64,000 nt of DNA from NCBI GenBank assembly GCA_963691705.1, contig OY829539.1, positions 43,967,656-44,031,655 of the forward strand. The letters are read 5' to 3'. The stretch comes from Viola odorata. Its lineage: Eukaryota; Streptophyta; Magnoliopsida; Malpighiales; Violaceae. The notes below the pieces were generated by a model that saw only the letters and a program-made list of their open reading frames with translations, was not told the origin of the DNA and ran no database searches. A program made the position numbers and the translations under genes. Below, piece after piece: positions 43,162-53,076 of this stretch (positions are counted from its first letter, which is position 1; the number at the start of each line of letters is the position of its first letter).

Positions 43162-46038
43162 TTAGACTTCTCGGATGAAGCCCGCATCTGTGAGCTTTAG
43201 TAGCTCTTTCTCGATGGCCGCTATCTTTTCTTGTGAGAAGGCGCGTCGTTTTTGTTGGACGGGCTTAGCGTCGAGGCTAACGTTTAACCAGTGTTCTGCG
43301 ACCTCTCGCGAGATTCCTGGCATGTCTGCCGGTTTCCACGCGAATTCCCCTTTACATTTTCTTAACAGTCGAGCTAATTGCACATTCTCTTCGGGGCTTA
43401 GTTTCTTGCTGATTAAGAGGTTCGCTTCACTATCCTCTCCGACAGGTATTGACATCATTTGATCGAGCGGTTGAGTACGCTTTTCGTCTTTATCATCGAA
43501 GGGATCATCTGCCACACAAACGTAGCGGTCACAACTCCTTTGAGTCATAAGCGAATAACACTCAGCTCCCAGTTTCTGGTCTCCTTTGATTGAGACCACG
43601 CCGTTCCACGAGGGGTATTTCATCCGCAGGTGTTTTTGGGATATCGTTGCCCCGAAACGATTGAGGAACGGTCGCCCTAGTATGGCGTTATATGGTAACA
43701 TTAAGTCCACGACCAGGAATAATAGCTCTTCAGATCGCTTGGAGGTGTCTTCTCGAAAGTACACTGGCAAGGATGTTATTCCGGCTACCGGAATCGGTAC
43801 CCCATCAATCCCAACAATTGGCCTCATGCATGGCGCTAGCTCACCATCAGGGCGTTTCATCAAATTGTATGCTTCCAACGAAAATAGATTTACTGCGCTC
43901 CCGTTGTCAACAAGGGTTCTTCTCACCCCGTGACTTCCAATGACGGGTGTTACTACCAACGTGTCGTTATGCGGGAAAACAATGCCTTTTTCGTCTTCTT
44001 CTGAGAAGGACAATATCATTCTGTCTAAGGCACTGATCGCCTCAATTTTTACCTGCGCGTTCTCTCGCTTGCGCTTTTCCTCAGGATTGGGCGTTTGTGG
44101 TATGGCCTCCTCGAAGTAGGGTGTTCCTCCGGCGATGATATTAATCATAGGCATCTGATCGCTATGAACAACGAGAGCTTCTCTATTTTGTCCTAGGGGA
44201 ATTGCGTTAGCCCCCGTGGCGTGTGAAGGCGTTTGCCTCTGATTAGTTGTCATTCCAGTTGGGTTGTTCCTGGCCTCTTCTCTTGCCTTGGTGGCAAATT
44301 CTCTGAGGTAGCCCTCTTCGACCAATCGCTCTATGGCCAATTTCAGTTCTCTGCATACATCTGTCGAATGTCCCTTAACCTTGTGGAACTTGCAATACGC
44401 GTTTTCCCTTCCTCCCATGATCACTCCTGGCTTCACAGGAGCTGGATATCTAATGGGCAGATTTCACTGTTGGACTATCGCTAGGATTTCAGCCCTTGGG
44501 AGTATAAGAGATGGAAGGTCAGGATCATATATCCGGCCCTTTGGCGGATCTGCTTGTTTCCGAGTGGGGGACCCTCCGGGTCTTCCTTTCGAGAAATTGC
44601 CTCTCTGCCGGTTAGAGGCCTTGACAGTATGCTCTTTTCGTTGTCCATGATCCTTGGTGGGTCGAGTGTCAGGGGCGCTGCTATGCGGGGCGTTAAGGGC
44701 CAAGTATGGGTCCGTTGGCATGTTTCGGATCCATTCCCTATTTTCCTCCTCTTCCATCCTCGCATAATTATGCGCTTTTAGCCTCAACGCATCCAGGGTT
44801 AGCGGCGGGTCCACCGTTAACGTGTCTCTCAATTTCCCGTATCGACAATTGCGTTTCAGGGCCTCAACCGCAAAATCAATAGTGACCCCTGGCGTTAGGG
44901 ACATTTCAAGATCAAATTGACCTAAAAAGTCGTTCAATGATTCCTGCGGTCTTCGATGAATATCGAATAGTACAGCTGCTGACTTCCTGATAGGAATAGC
45001 CGTGCTAAACCGACTTTTGAATTTTTCTTCCAGTTGAGAAAAATTATCAATAGACCCGGCCGGGAGTCCCTCAAACCAAAGACGTGCCACTCCTGACAGC
45101 GTCATTACGAAGATCTGACATAATGCAGCATCACTGCGGGTTTCGAATTACACAAAGTCTTTCACCTTATTGAGGTGAGAAATGGGATCTTTCGTGCCAT
45201 CATATGATTCTGTAGGGAGTTTCACATGCCGATGGACCCTGTGGTGCCTGACACGGTAACTGAACGGATGGCCAGCGTTAATATCAGGGACCCCACGTGG
45301 CTGATGCGGGTGTGGAATTTCAACATCATATGTGGGATTCTGAGGGTCATATTTTTGATGCCGCCTGGGAGATCGGCTACGGCTTCTTGGAGTTCGAGCT
45401 CGTCGACCTCTGTTGCTAGATCTCTCACTGTATCTAGGAGATTGCTCTCGGAATATCTCCCCCCGCCGATCATCCCAGTGTTCTCTGTGCTCATCATGTC
45501 GGCGGGCTACCTCAGGGATAGGGATTTCCCCCCTGTATTGTCCAGAATGTTCAACAGGTCCTCGCGTGAGCGGCAGGACATTTATGGGGGCCGAGGAAAA
45601 AGGTAAGGAGGACGGGAGTCCCCTAGATCGTCGGGGCGATATTGGTCGTTCGTTGACAATGGACGGAGTGAAAACTATTCGGGAGGACACACCAGGTCTC
45701 GAGGCATGAGGAGTAAATCCAGCAGCCATCTCTGTCAACTGATCCAATTGAGCTTGGAGAGCTGCTATTGAGCTTGCGAAAGGGTTGTTTGCTTCACCTA
45801 TCGCGGATCTACTTGCTTGGGGGGTAGAATGACTGGTTCGCGCTATGTGGGAAAAGGGGGAACAAATCTGGAATGTAATTTCTTCCGTACTCTGCCCAGG
45901 AGGAGGATCTGATTCTCCCGCAGTGACATCTTGCACTGGAGTAGAGATATCAAAGGTAGCGAAAGTAAAAAGTCGTCGGCGGGTGTTGCAGGGGATGCTG
46001 GAGGATTGGGACAGCGCGGGATCTGACTCCGAGGCCAT
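43162..46038 (-). pseudogene. E1 gag-protease with three nonsense changes
   Basis: Starts MASESDPALSQ at 46038, 86 bp from the LTR. One continuous frame to 43162 apart from stops at 45148-45150 (TAA for CAA), 44464-44466 (TGA for CGA) and 43162-43164 (TAA for CAA), each identified by comparison with E3 or E2, where the sense codon is kept. Domains: N-terminal segment, RSRSRSPRR stretch, Gag core (SGVARLWFEGLPAGSI, AVEALKRNCRYGKLRD), CKFHKVKGHSTDVC zinc knuckle near 44400, and aspartic protease (LVDNGSAVNLFSLEAYNLM, NAILGRPFLNRFG). gag and pol appear to be one frame in this family, so no ribosomal frameshift is needed. Confidence 0.9.
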
Positions 46039-46103
46039 AACCCTTCTAGCTTCGGGGAGGAAGGAGCTTGGTTATTAAGGATGCTCACTTAATAGAACCA
46101 ACA

Positions 46104-46124
46104 CTCTCAACGAGAGCACCAATT
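46104..46124 (-). promoter_or_regulatory. E1 primer-binding site / hairpin
   Basis: Same 21 bases as E3 at 15201-15221: minus strand AATTGGTGCTCTCGTTGAGA, self-complementary CTCTC-AAC-GAGAG. Conserved exactly in two copies whose LTRs differ strongly. Confidence 0.62.
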
Positions 46125-46686
46125 TGATAAGAATTTGTCTTCTGCCAAAGGATATATGGAGAAATTGGTCCTCTCAGATCATTGCCCACAGCGGTCCGCA
46201 GTACCTGCAATACGCCGGAGGGGGTCTCCGGCGGAAACACTCCGATGCTAAAGTCAGTATGTGTAGTGAATTTGGCAGAGCTTGGGCCAGTAATTCGTGC
46301 TTACCTTCCTCCTTTGTGGGGGAGGTATTTATAGATGAAAGAAGCGTTTCCGCGCGAGTAAGTTTGCTAGGGAGCAACCGGTCCCGTCAGGGGTAGGGGT
46401 TTACCCATGTTGTGATATACCGTCAGGGTCGTGCGTGGAGACATGGTTGTTACCCAGGCGAGGTAACGGTTGGTGTGTTTCCCTTGGGGTGGGATGGCAC
46501 CTCTGGTTGTCCAGAAGGTGGATGTGGGGACCCCCCCCCCTTCGTGATGTCAGCTCTCCTAGCGTTAGCCTCTTAACGGGGGAGATGACAGCCTCGACCT
46601 TACCGTGGAGGTAGGAACAGTGGTTCCGATCTTTCCATGCGGGATAAGAGACGGAAATACCCTTGTCGTTAGGTGGATTGTTATCA
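46125..46686 (-). repeat. E1 5' LTR (562 bp)
   Basis: TGATAAGAATTTGTC...GGATTGTTATCA with intact TG/CA ends. On the minus strand this is the promoter end of E1. Target duplication TAGAC follows at 46687-46691. Confidence 0.93.
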
Positions 46687-46691
46687 TAGAC

Positions 46692-47452
46692 CAACCCTAT
46701 TATCTATAATTATGCTTGAAGTTCTATATGACCTTTCGTTTAACTCCACCAAAACTGAGGGAAAAAGGCCACCTGAACCTCACTAGCAAGGACACTGTGA
46801 ATTTTTGTTTGTGTAACGAATATTCACATATCACCTTAGATGAATTTAATGTCATGCTAGGATTTGTTCCTCAAAATGAGCTTCATGTCGAATGGTATCT
46901 CAATGCTCTCGCCGACTACTCCTCCCTAACCATTTTTTAGAAGAATGATATCTATCGGTAGTTAACTAGAAACTAGTTGTCGTGTTTGATAAGAACTCCA
47001 ATGCCCATACCATTAAGGATCTAGCCACTAGGATACTCCATATGTGCCTAGTTGTGACCTTTGCAGGGAAGACCCACATCTTGAGTATGCTCTCTAAGTA
47101 AGAACTCTTCATACTTTGGTGCATGCATAATGCACATAAACTCAACTTAGGGTATTGGATAGCTAGCCAGATAAGTGCTAACAAAAATAAAATGCTTATG
47201 GGTTCTATCATCACATACTTAGCCATCAATTCTAGGAAGTTGGACATTGCATCTGCCAGATTGTTTAATTATGCTTCTTGGAAATTTTTGAATTTAATAG
47301 AACTCGATGCAAGGGGCTACTTCCATCTCGAGAAAGGTTTTGTTTGTTGTAATACAGGGTTTACGCCGGTCATTGGCCATATTTTTGGAGCTAAGCATAA
47401 AGGCCAGTATAAATTCAAACTAATTCGAGAAACAGGTGGCACATTAGCATAG
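46692..47452 (+). pseudogene. Athila2 env-like ORF, second part
   Basis: Continues the frame broken by E1 at 31549: after QPYYL and a stop comes KFYMTFRLTPPKLREKGHLN, then ITLDEFNVMLGFVP, a stretch with stops and a frameshift (46940-47110), then MHNAHKLNLGYWIAS, GSIITYLAINS, YFHLEKGF and FGAKHKGQYKF, ending at a stop near 47450. The second half matches Athila1 at 20920-21220. Non-functional. Catalytic or fusion features cannot be assigned. Confidence 0.7.
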
Positions 47453-48950
47453 GCAACTGACCCTGAAGACAACATGGCGAGAGATGAATCTTCCCTAGGC
47501 CCTGACCAAGAAGTGATTCCAGACCCTACACTCTGATCCAACCAGCCAGACACCCAACTTGTCACCCAACTGCGCCATCAGAATTCCCTCCCACACCTCC
47601 TCTTGAAAAAATAGCGAAGCAACAACAGGATGCAAAAGAAGCTCCTCGAGACACTTCAATGTGCCTCCCCCGCACCACCTCCACCACCAGCTTAATTCCC
47701 CCCCGGGTTTTTTCTTTCTTTCTTTCTTTTTTATTGCCCTTGTATGCTCTCCAACACATTGAGTACAATGTGTTTGATAAGTGTGGGGGAGCACTTTTGT
47801 GTACATATATGTGTGTTTTGGGTCCAAGGTACTTTTTGATGTTTTCATGAATTTTTCAAAATTTTCTGCATGTTTATTTTCAATTGCTGCATGTGTAATT
47901 TTTTCCTTTTCTTTTATTTTACACCCTTTTTACCAACCAACAACCCCAACCTTTAGAACCGCATGACTACTTAACTGTCCAACTCAACTCTACAATAATA
48001 AGAAGCTCTCATTACTGTTGCATGTGTATTCATCCATATAGGTGTATGAATAGTACTGCTGAGAACTAAGAGATGAGTTGTTGTAACATATATTGTTTTG
48101 TCTTCCCTAGACCTAGGGACGAGGGTCCTAGTCCACGTACTACTATCAGTCTTTAAATTTTTTTGTTATTGCATGAGAGTCTTTTCATTTTCCTTGCATG
48201 ACTGAATGTGTTGTTAAGTCCTTCACCATGCCCTCCTAGTATACACGGTGTTGGTGGTTCGGCACCATCACCCCAATATTTGAAACAACTTTTGGTCGGT
48301 TGATGTGCTAACTCCATATTTAGGACCGAAAATAGCACCTTTGGTGAGGGACATTGTTTGTTTGCTTGTTTAAATTGGAATATGGAAAGAAAGGTGCAAG
48401 TCACAAAGGAAAAGAACATAAAAGAAAAAACAAAGGCTTCGAGAGTTGGTGTGCCTAAATACCTCAATGTTTCAATCGTGTATTGCAAGGGTTGTGCCAA
48501 AATAAGGTCGAAGGCCAAATTAGAAACAAAAAGGAAAAGGAAATAATTGGTGGTGTTTTTTATTTTTAATTTTTAATTTCCTTTTCTGCATGATTGCTTG
48601 TGTTAGTTGTGTGAGAGTCAGCAATAGAGTGTGGATTCCGAGCATAAAGGGAGGAAAAAATCAATTACCTTTGTTCCTATGATTCATCTTTTAGTTGAAC
48701 AGCGTGCTATTATATCACTATATGGATGTTTGGACATAGGTTGTATTGACAGCTTTTTGTTATTTTTTAGTTGACTATACTGCTAATTTGAGTCTATTCT
48801 CTCTTTTTTTCCAAAAATAAACTTAAAGGACCAAGCGAAGGAAAAGGATCAGATAGCTCGAAGAAATGAGCAAAAACAATCAATTGAGGGCGGAGGATCA
48901 AAGAGGTGAGCATTCATTACTCTTCCTAGACCTAGGGAAGAGGTTGCATC
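47453..48950 (+). other. Athila2 3' non-coding region
   Basis: Stops in all frames. A (TTTC)n run lies at 47709-47730 and GTGTGGGGGAGCAC near 47782, the G-rich motif also present in Athila1 near 22140. CCTAGACCTAGGGA occurs at about 48108 and 48929. Nothing else recognised. Confidence 0.6.
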
Positions 48951-49789
48951 GATGAGGAGTAGAGGCTAAGGACGGGCACATGCGAGATGGGCTTAGAATG
49001 GGCTTAGCGCGGAAAAGAGAAAAGAGAAGTTGTGCGGGAAAAGCTGAAGAAGTTAGAAGTTAGAAGTCGAAAGTATAATAGGATTTGAAGACTAGTGCAA
49101 CTATTATTCCTATTCTGACTCAAACTATTATTCCTATTCCAACACAAACAATTATTCCTTTTTAGAATCTTTCTATTTTTAACTAGGGTTAGGAGATTGG
49201 AACCTATTTAAGTTTTTTAAACATCCAGCGAAGGGGAGATATCAGAAGATCCGCTCTCTGCCCAGCATACATTCGGCTACTATTTTGTTCATCTTTCTAC
49301 TCCGATACTCCAGTTTTAGTTAAGTTTTATAATTCAAATTGCATTTATTTGCAGTATGTGTTCTAGCTAAACTTTTCGTTCCTGGTAGAGATTGAAAGGT
49401 GGATAACTCATGTTCTTGTGAGATCTAATTGTTCTTCATAAAAACTGCTTTTGTATTTCTTCTCTTTCTGATTTAAAGCCAAATTGCCCTTGTTAAGTTT
49501 AAGTCCGGCCAACCTCGGTGTTAATTTGGATGATTACAGTTAGTCCTAATAACTTTGGGTCTACATTGTTAGAGGGATGCAGTAAATAACTAGGTTGATC
49601 TCAGCATAATACTTGCTCTTTGAAACTAGAGAAAGAGAATAAATAGGTTTATAGGGACAAGTGAATCGATCCTTAGGCCTAGGGAAGTCACTCCCTGTTT
49701 TTATCAATTACTAGTTAAATCTTATAAGTGAACCTTAGGGTTGCTAGAAGATTAGGGTCCTTAATAGAGTGTCTCTTTAAGTGACTTGA
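48951..49789 (+). repeat. Probable Athila2 3' LTR, cut by E2
   Basis: CTATTTAAGTTTTTT near 49204 as TATA-like box, then a leader-like stretch, and AAGTCCGGCCAACC near 49502, which parallels Athila1 near 23687. Ends are not resolved and the 3' end is beyond E2. Confidence 0.45.
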
Positions 49790-50325
49790 TGATAAGATCC
49801 GAGATCTCTTCTGGTCGAAAACGGCTGCTGCAGCTAGTCGGAGGGGAAGCGATCGGCGTCGGAGATACCTGCAAAGCGCCGGAGGGGGACTCCGGCGTAG
49901 ACACTCCGATGCTTAAGTTAGTTCGAGTTTTTAGAATGGTAGAGGTTCTCCAAGATGATCTCGATCTTACCTTCTGTTTGGAAAGATGGGGGAATTTATA
50001 GGCCAAAGTTGGCGATACCTGACAGCGATAAGGGTGCAGCGATAAGCATCGTCCGAAGTTATCGCCTCCAGCGATAATGGGTGAGCCATCGCGGGCGATA
50101 ATCACATAAGGCCTATCAGGAGCGACATCCTCTTCGTTCCTCTAGGATGGGATGACGCCGTACGCGTAAAGATGCATGAGATCCCCCCCCGCTGAAGTCG
50201 ACCATCCTAGGAAACTTCCGCCGGCCCGGGCGATAGGTTGGCTTTTCAGGGAAGCGTATAGAAACTCGTCAAGGATAGATGCCGTGGCTACAATATTGCC
50301 GTCAGGAGCATTCCAATTGTTATCA
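49790..50325 (-). repeat. E2 3' LTR (536 bp)
   Basis: TGATAAGATCCGAG...CCAATTGTTATCA. Carries at least six GCGATA/TATCGC motifs at 50005-50100 and 50231. The possible left target-duplication copy is CTTGA (49785-49789); the right one is outside the window. Confidence 0.85.
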
Positions 50326-51296
50326 TAAGCCCAACTGAAAACTAGCCCGAGTGTTCACCAAGGGCTATCCATGTCTGATATCTTTAGATAGGGTTTTGCT
50401 CTGTCATGAGGCGATATTTCCACAGAGGGCTTGGGCTTTCTTTATCGTTCAAAGGCTGATCAATCCTAATGCGGAACGAGGGCTTAGATCCACAACTTTC
50501 CACTAACTCGGTCAAGTTCGTCCTTGTTTTTTGTCAAAAAGACCCGTCTCCTCGGGACGTTAAGAATTCTACTAGGAGGCCGCTGGGGCGCTCGTGATTC
50601 TGAAGGCATCACTTTTATTCAGCGATACTGGCCCATTTGGCCTTTCAATAGGACTTATGAAGTCTCAGCTTCGTTCGAGTCATAGAAGGACCGTCGATAG
50701 GTCGCTTGCGATATCGTCGCGTATATTCAACCAGGCCGCACCATGGGCTGGCATATATTTTGGGTCTATCGTCCTTCCAAGTGTTCTGCAAAGGCACAGA
50801 GGAGATAGAAACTTATATAGAAGTTAGCAAACTTTATACTTACAGAGGTTCGAGGTCATACGTGCCCAATTTTTCTTTTATGCTCGAGAAAACAGCAGTA
50901 TCAGCGTGGCTTTATACCATCAGCTACCTTATGGTTATCGCGGCTTCATACCACCAGACGCCTGTGATGTCATCGCGGTTTTACGCATCCAGGGCCACCG
51001 GCGACATCAACGCAGCCTTACACTGTGGATACCGGTAACCTTATGGTTTTAGCGTTAGGGCTACCAGTGATATCGTGCCTCTCAACGTTTTTCAGATTCT
51101 GCCTTGTACTCCTTCCGGTATCTGTATCGTGAACGTCACCCGTCCCTTTCGTTTACGCTTATCAATCCTCGAGGTTATCGGGGCGGCTCGTTTTTTGAGG
51201 ACCTCAATCTCTTTTCCCAAGGCCTCCCTTCACTGGAGCCTATAAATCGGAGAGCTTTCTCCACCCACGTTCTCCTCATCTTTATCAGCTAGCATC
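50326..51296 (+). promoter_or_regulatory. E2 region upstream of antisense gene a
   Basis: No coding frame. First copy of the 22-nt motif (variant AGCCCAACTGAAAACTAGCC then CG) at 50328-50349, next to the LTR. TATAAATC at 51241-51248, 49 bp before the gene a ATG. Much longer than the 200-bp equivalent in E1. Confidence 0.6.
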
Positions 51297-51674
51297 ATGG
51301 ATAATTTGACTAAGAATTTTCTTCTCTCCAAGGGTCACTCACTCAGGAACCTCAATGACGGCGACGTCGGTTTCCTGGAGAACATGCTGGTCAAGACTTC
51401 TGAGGATATTCTGGAGCTGCAAGGGATGCTGACTCCGCTTTATTCCCGGCTAGGGGCCATTTCCCTGGAGGACTTCAGTCCTTTGGAGAGCGTATCAAAG
51501 TTGTCCGCCTCTATCGCTCGGATTCAGGTGGTGATTGTCATGCTGCAGCAGCGTAAGGACATGTTGGGGTGCTGCCTGAAGGGGATGAGAGCTACTTCCC
51601 ATGATCTTATCCTGGTCATGGATTCCTTGAGGGACCTTCCTGAGGTGCCCGAGGATGCTGGTTCTGACGCCTGA
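51297..51674 (+). CDS. Antisense gene a of E2: small conserved protein (125 aa)
   Basis: ATG 51297, stop TGA 51672-51674. Clear homologue of 32310-32693, with roughly 60% identical residues by eye and almost no length change (127 versus 125): conserved MDNLTKNFLLSK, GFLENM, KTSEDILELQG, ISLEDFSPLES, VVIVMLQQRKD, CCLKGMRA, DAGSDA. The two LTRs are much more diverged than these proteins, which points to selection on the product. Predicted soluble and helical. Family and function not recognised. Followed by the short second copy of the 22-nt motif at 51834-51850. Confidence 0.75.
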   Translation: MDNLTKNFLLSKGHSLRNLNDGDVGFLENMLVKTSEDILELQGMLTPLYSRLGAISLEDFSPLESVSKLSASIARIQVVIVMLQQRKDMLGCCLKGMRATSHDLILVMDSLRDLPEVPEDAGSDA

Positions 51675-52150
51675 TAGTGATGGCTCCCTTTGGGCCTTTT
51701 CTCTTTTCCCCTTATCTTGTCAATGTATCTTCCGGTCACTAGGCCGTAATAAATAAAGTATTTTCCTCATTCCCTCTCGCAACTGTTCTTCTTCTTTACT
51801 GCGCTCTTTGTCGTTTTCCAAGAGGATATTCTTAGCCCAACTGAAAACAGTCTTGCTATTGGGCGGTTTTTCTGCCGATCGTTCCGCCTTAACTCCGCGC
51901 CGTCCTCATTATAACAACTGATTGACCGAGATTATAATTATTCTTGAATTGCGCGAGATTTCAACAGGCGTGACTGCAAATCCATATTTGCACTCCAGAC
52001 TGTACACGTGCCAATCTTCAAGAGTCGGGTTGGAGGATCGAAGAGTCTCTTTTCTTCTTTTCCCGGCCATTTAATGAGGCTTTTCCTCCTTCATTCTTAT
52101 CCATTTCTTTCTCCTTCATTTTTCTTCGTTATAGGTCCTCTGCAAGTCTC
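51675..52150 (+). other. E2 spacer between antisense genes a and b
   Basis: No frame. Includes the second motif copy AGCCCAACTGAAAACAG (51834-51850), a CGTAATAAATAAAG polyadenylation-like site soon after gene a (about 51745), and a CATTTAATG TATA-like box near 52069 with a C/T-rich leader before gene b. Confidence 0.55.
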
Positions 52151-52609
52151 ATGACTGATTCTTATTTGCTAGGTACGGCTTCGGGGAATTCACCGCCAAC
52201 TCCTCCGACCACCCCTGACACAGATAATCCTCCCCCATCGCCTCCTTGGAGGCCGGTTGTCCGCCGGCGATGTCGCAAGAGGCGGAGGAAGGAAGTTGAA
52301 CGAAGAAGGAAGGAGGCTGCCCAGGCCTCTAAGTCATTTTTCGACTCTCTGGCTTTTCTGGCTAGGGGGGAGAAAAAACCGTCTCCCCCTCCGCAGGAAT
52401 CACCTCCGTGGGCTCCCTCTGCTTGCTCGGCCGCCGGGGCAGTATCGCTAGGCGTTAAGGAGGAGTTACCCAAGTTGACTTCTGCCGCTGGAAAGAAGGT
52501 TGGTGAGTCTTCTCCCCCTGCTATCGTGGATTCACCATTCTGGGGTGGCGATGACGAAGAGGACGTAGTCTATTGCTACGGCGTTACTTGGTCCGACAGT
52601 GATGAGTAG
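52151..52609 (+). CDS. Antisense gene b of E2: proline-rich/basic/acidic small protein (152 aa)
   Basis: ATG 52151, stop TAG 52607-52609. Layout as in E1: PPTPPTTPDTDNPPPSPPWRP, a very basic stretch (RRRCRKRRRKEVERRRKE, residues ~37-55) fit for a nuclear localisation signal or nucleic-acid binding, FFDSLAFLARG, a Pro/Ser/Ala-rich middle, KKVGESSPP, and an acidic tyrosine tail (DEEDVVYCYG...SDSDE). Upstream sequence TTATAG before the leader could be a 3' splice site. No known family. The bipolar basic/acidic layout suggests a nuclear or RNA-associated accessory protein, as inference only. Confidence 0.68.
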   Translation: MTDSYLLGTASGNSPPTPPTTPDTDNPPPSPPWRPVVRRRCRKRRRKEVERRRKEAAQASKSFFDSLAFLARGEKKPSPPPQESPPWAPSACSAAGAVSLGVKEELPKLTSAAGKKVGESSPPAIVDSPFWGGDDEEDVVYCYGVTWSDSDE

Positions 52610-53076
52610 GGCCTTAATCCTTCTTTTTGTAGATGCCGTATGGCCTTTCTCATAATAATGAATGATGGTTTTACTTCCTTTTCGCTTTTCATCGCTTACT
52701 TATTGTTTCTTTCTGAGCGTTCCGGGTTAACGCGGATGCGTCCCTTTCGCTACGGGTAACTGCCTTCAACTTCTAATCGGTAACTGTCTTATTTCAGAAG
52801 ACACAAACGACTATCCACGTGTCTTTTTCTGTTCCGTACGTGTTTCATTTTTACAGGCTGTCTCTTCTTCAGGCTTTCCTTTATAAGGAAATCATCTCTC
52901 TCTTTTACTGCTTCTGCGAATATTTTGAGTTTTTGCACATTTTCTCTCTCTTCTGCACTTCTTTTCTTTGAGAGGTTTTTCCGCGACCGCTCACTGGTGC
53001 CGGCGACCGGCTTATTGGCTTTTTGCTCCAGGTATTTACTCCTTCTACCGCCGTAGATTTACTTTTACTGTCCCTT
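52610..53076 (+). promoter_or_regulatory. E2 region upstream of antisense gene c with TATA box
   Basis: TTATAAGGA at 52881-52889, 195 bp before ATG 53077; E1 has TTTAAAAAGG at 190 bp. C/T-rich leader between. No coding frame. Confidence 0.55.

Larger units (their letters stand above)
31550..46686 (-). mobile_element. Complete Tat-lineage retrotransposon E1 (15.1 kb) with antisense gene cassette
   Basis: LTRs at 46125-46686 (5') and 31550-32110 (3') differ at about 15 positions. 5-bp target duplication TAGAC. Order along the minus strand: LTR, primer site, gag-protease, RT-RNase H-second RNase H-integrase, tandem repeats, then four genes on the opposite (plus) strand, then 3' LTR. gag-pol has three nonsense changes and two frameshifts; antisense genes a and b are open, c and d have seven nonsense changes between them and no indel. 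So E1 is a dead but structurally complete copy. Confidence 0.94.

Noticed and set aside
48153..48518. 121-codon minus-strand frame with a hydrophobic N-terminal segment
   Set aside because: Lies in the Athila2 3' non-coding region on the wrong strand, with no homology to known ORFs and no counterpart in Athila1.
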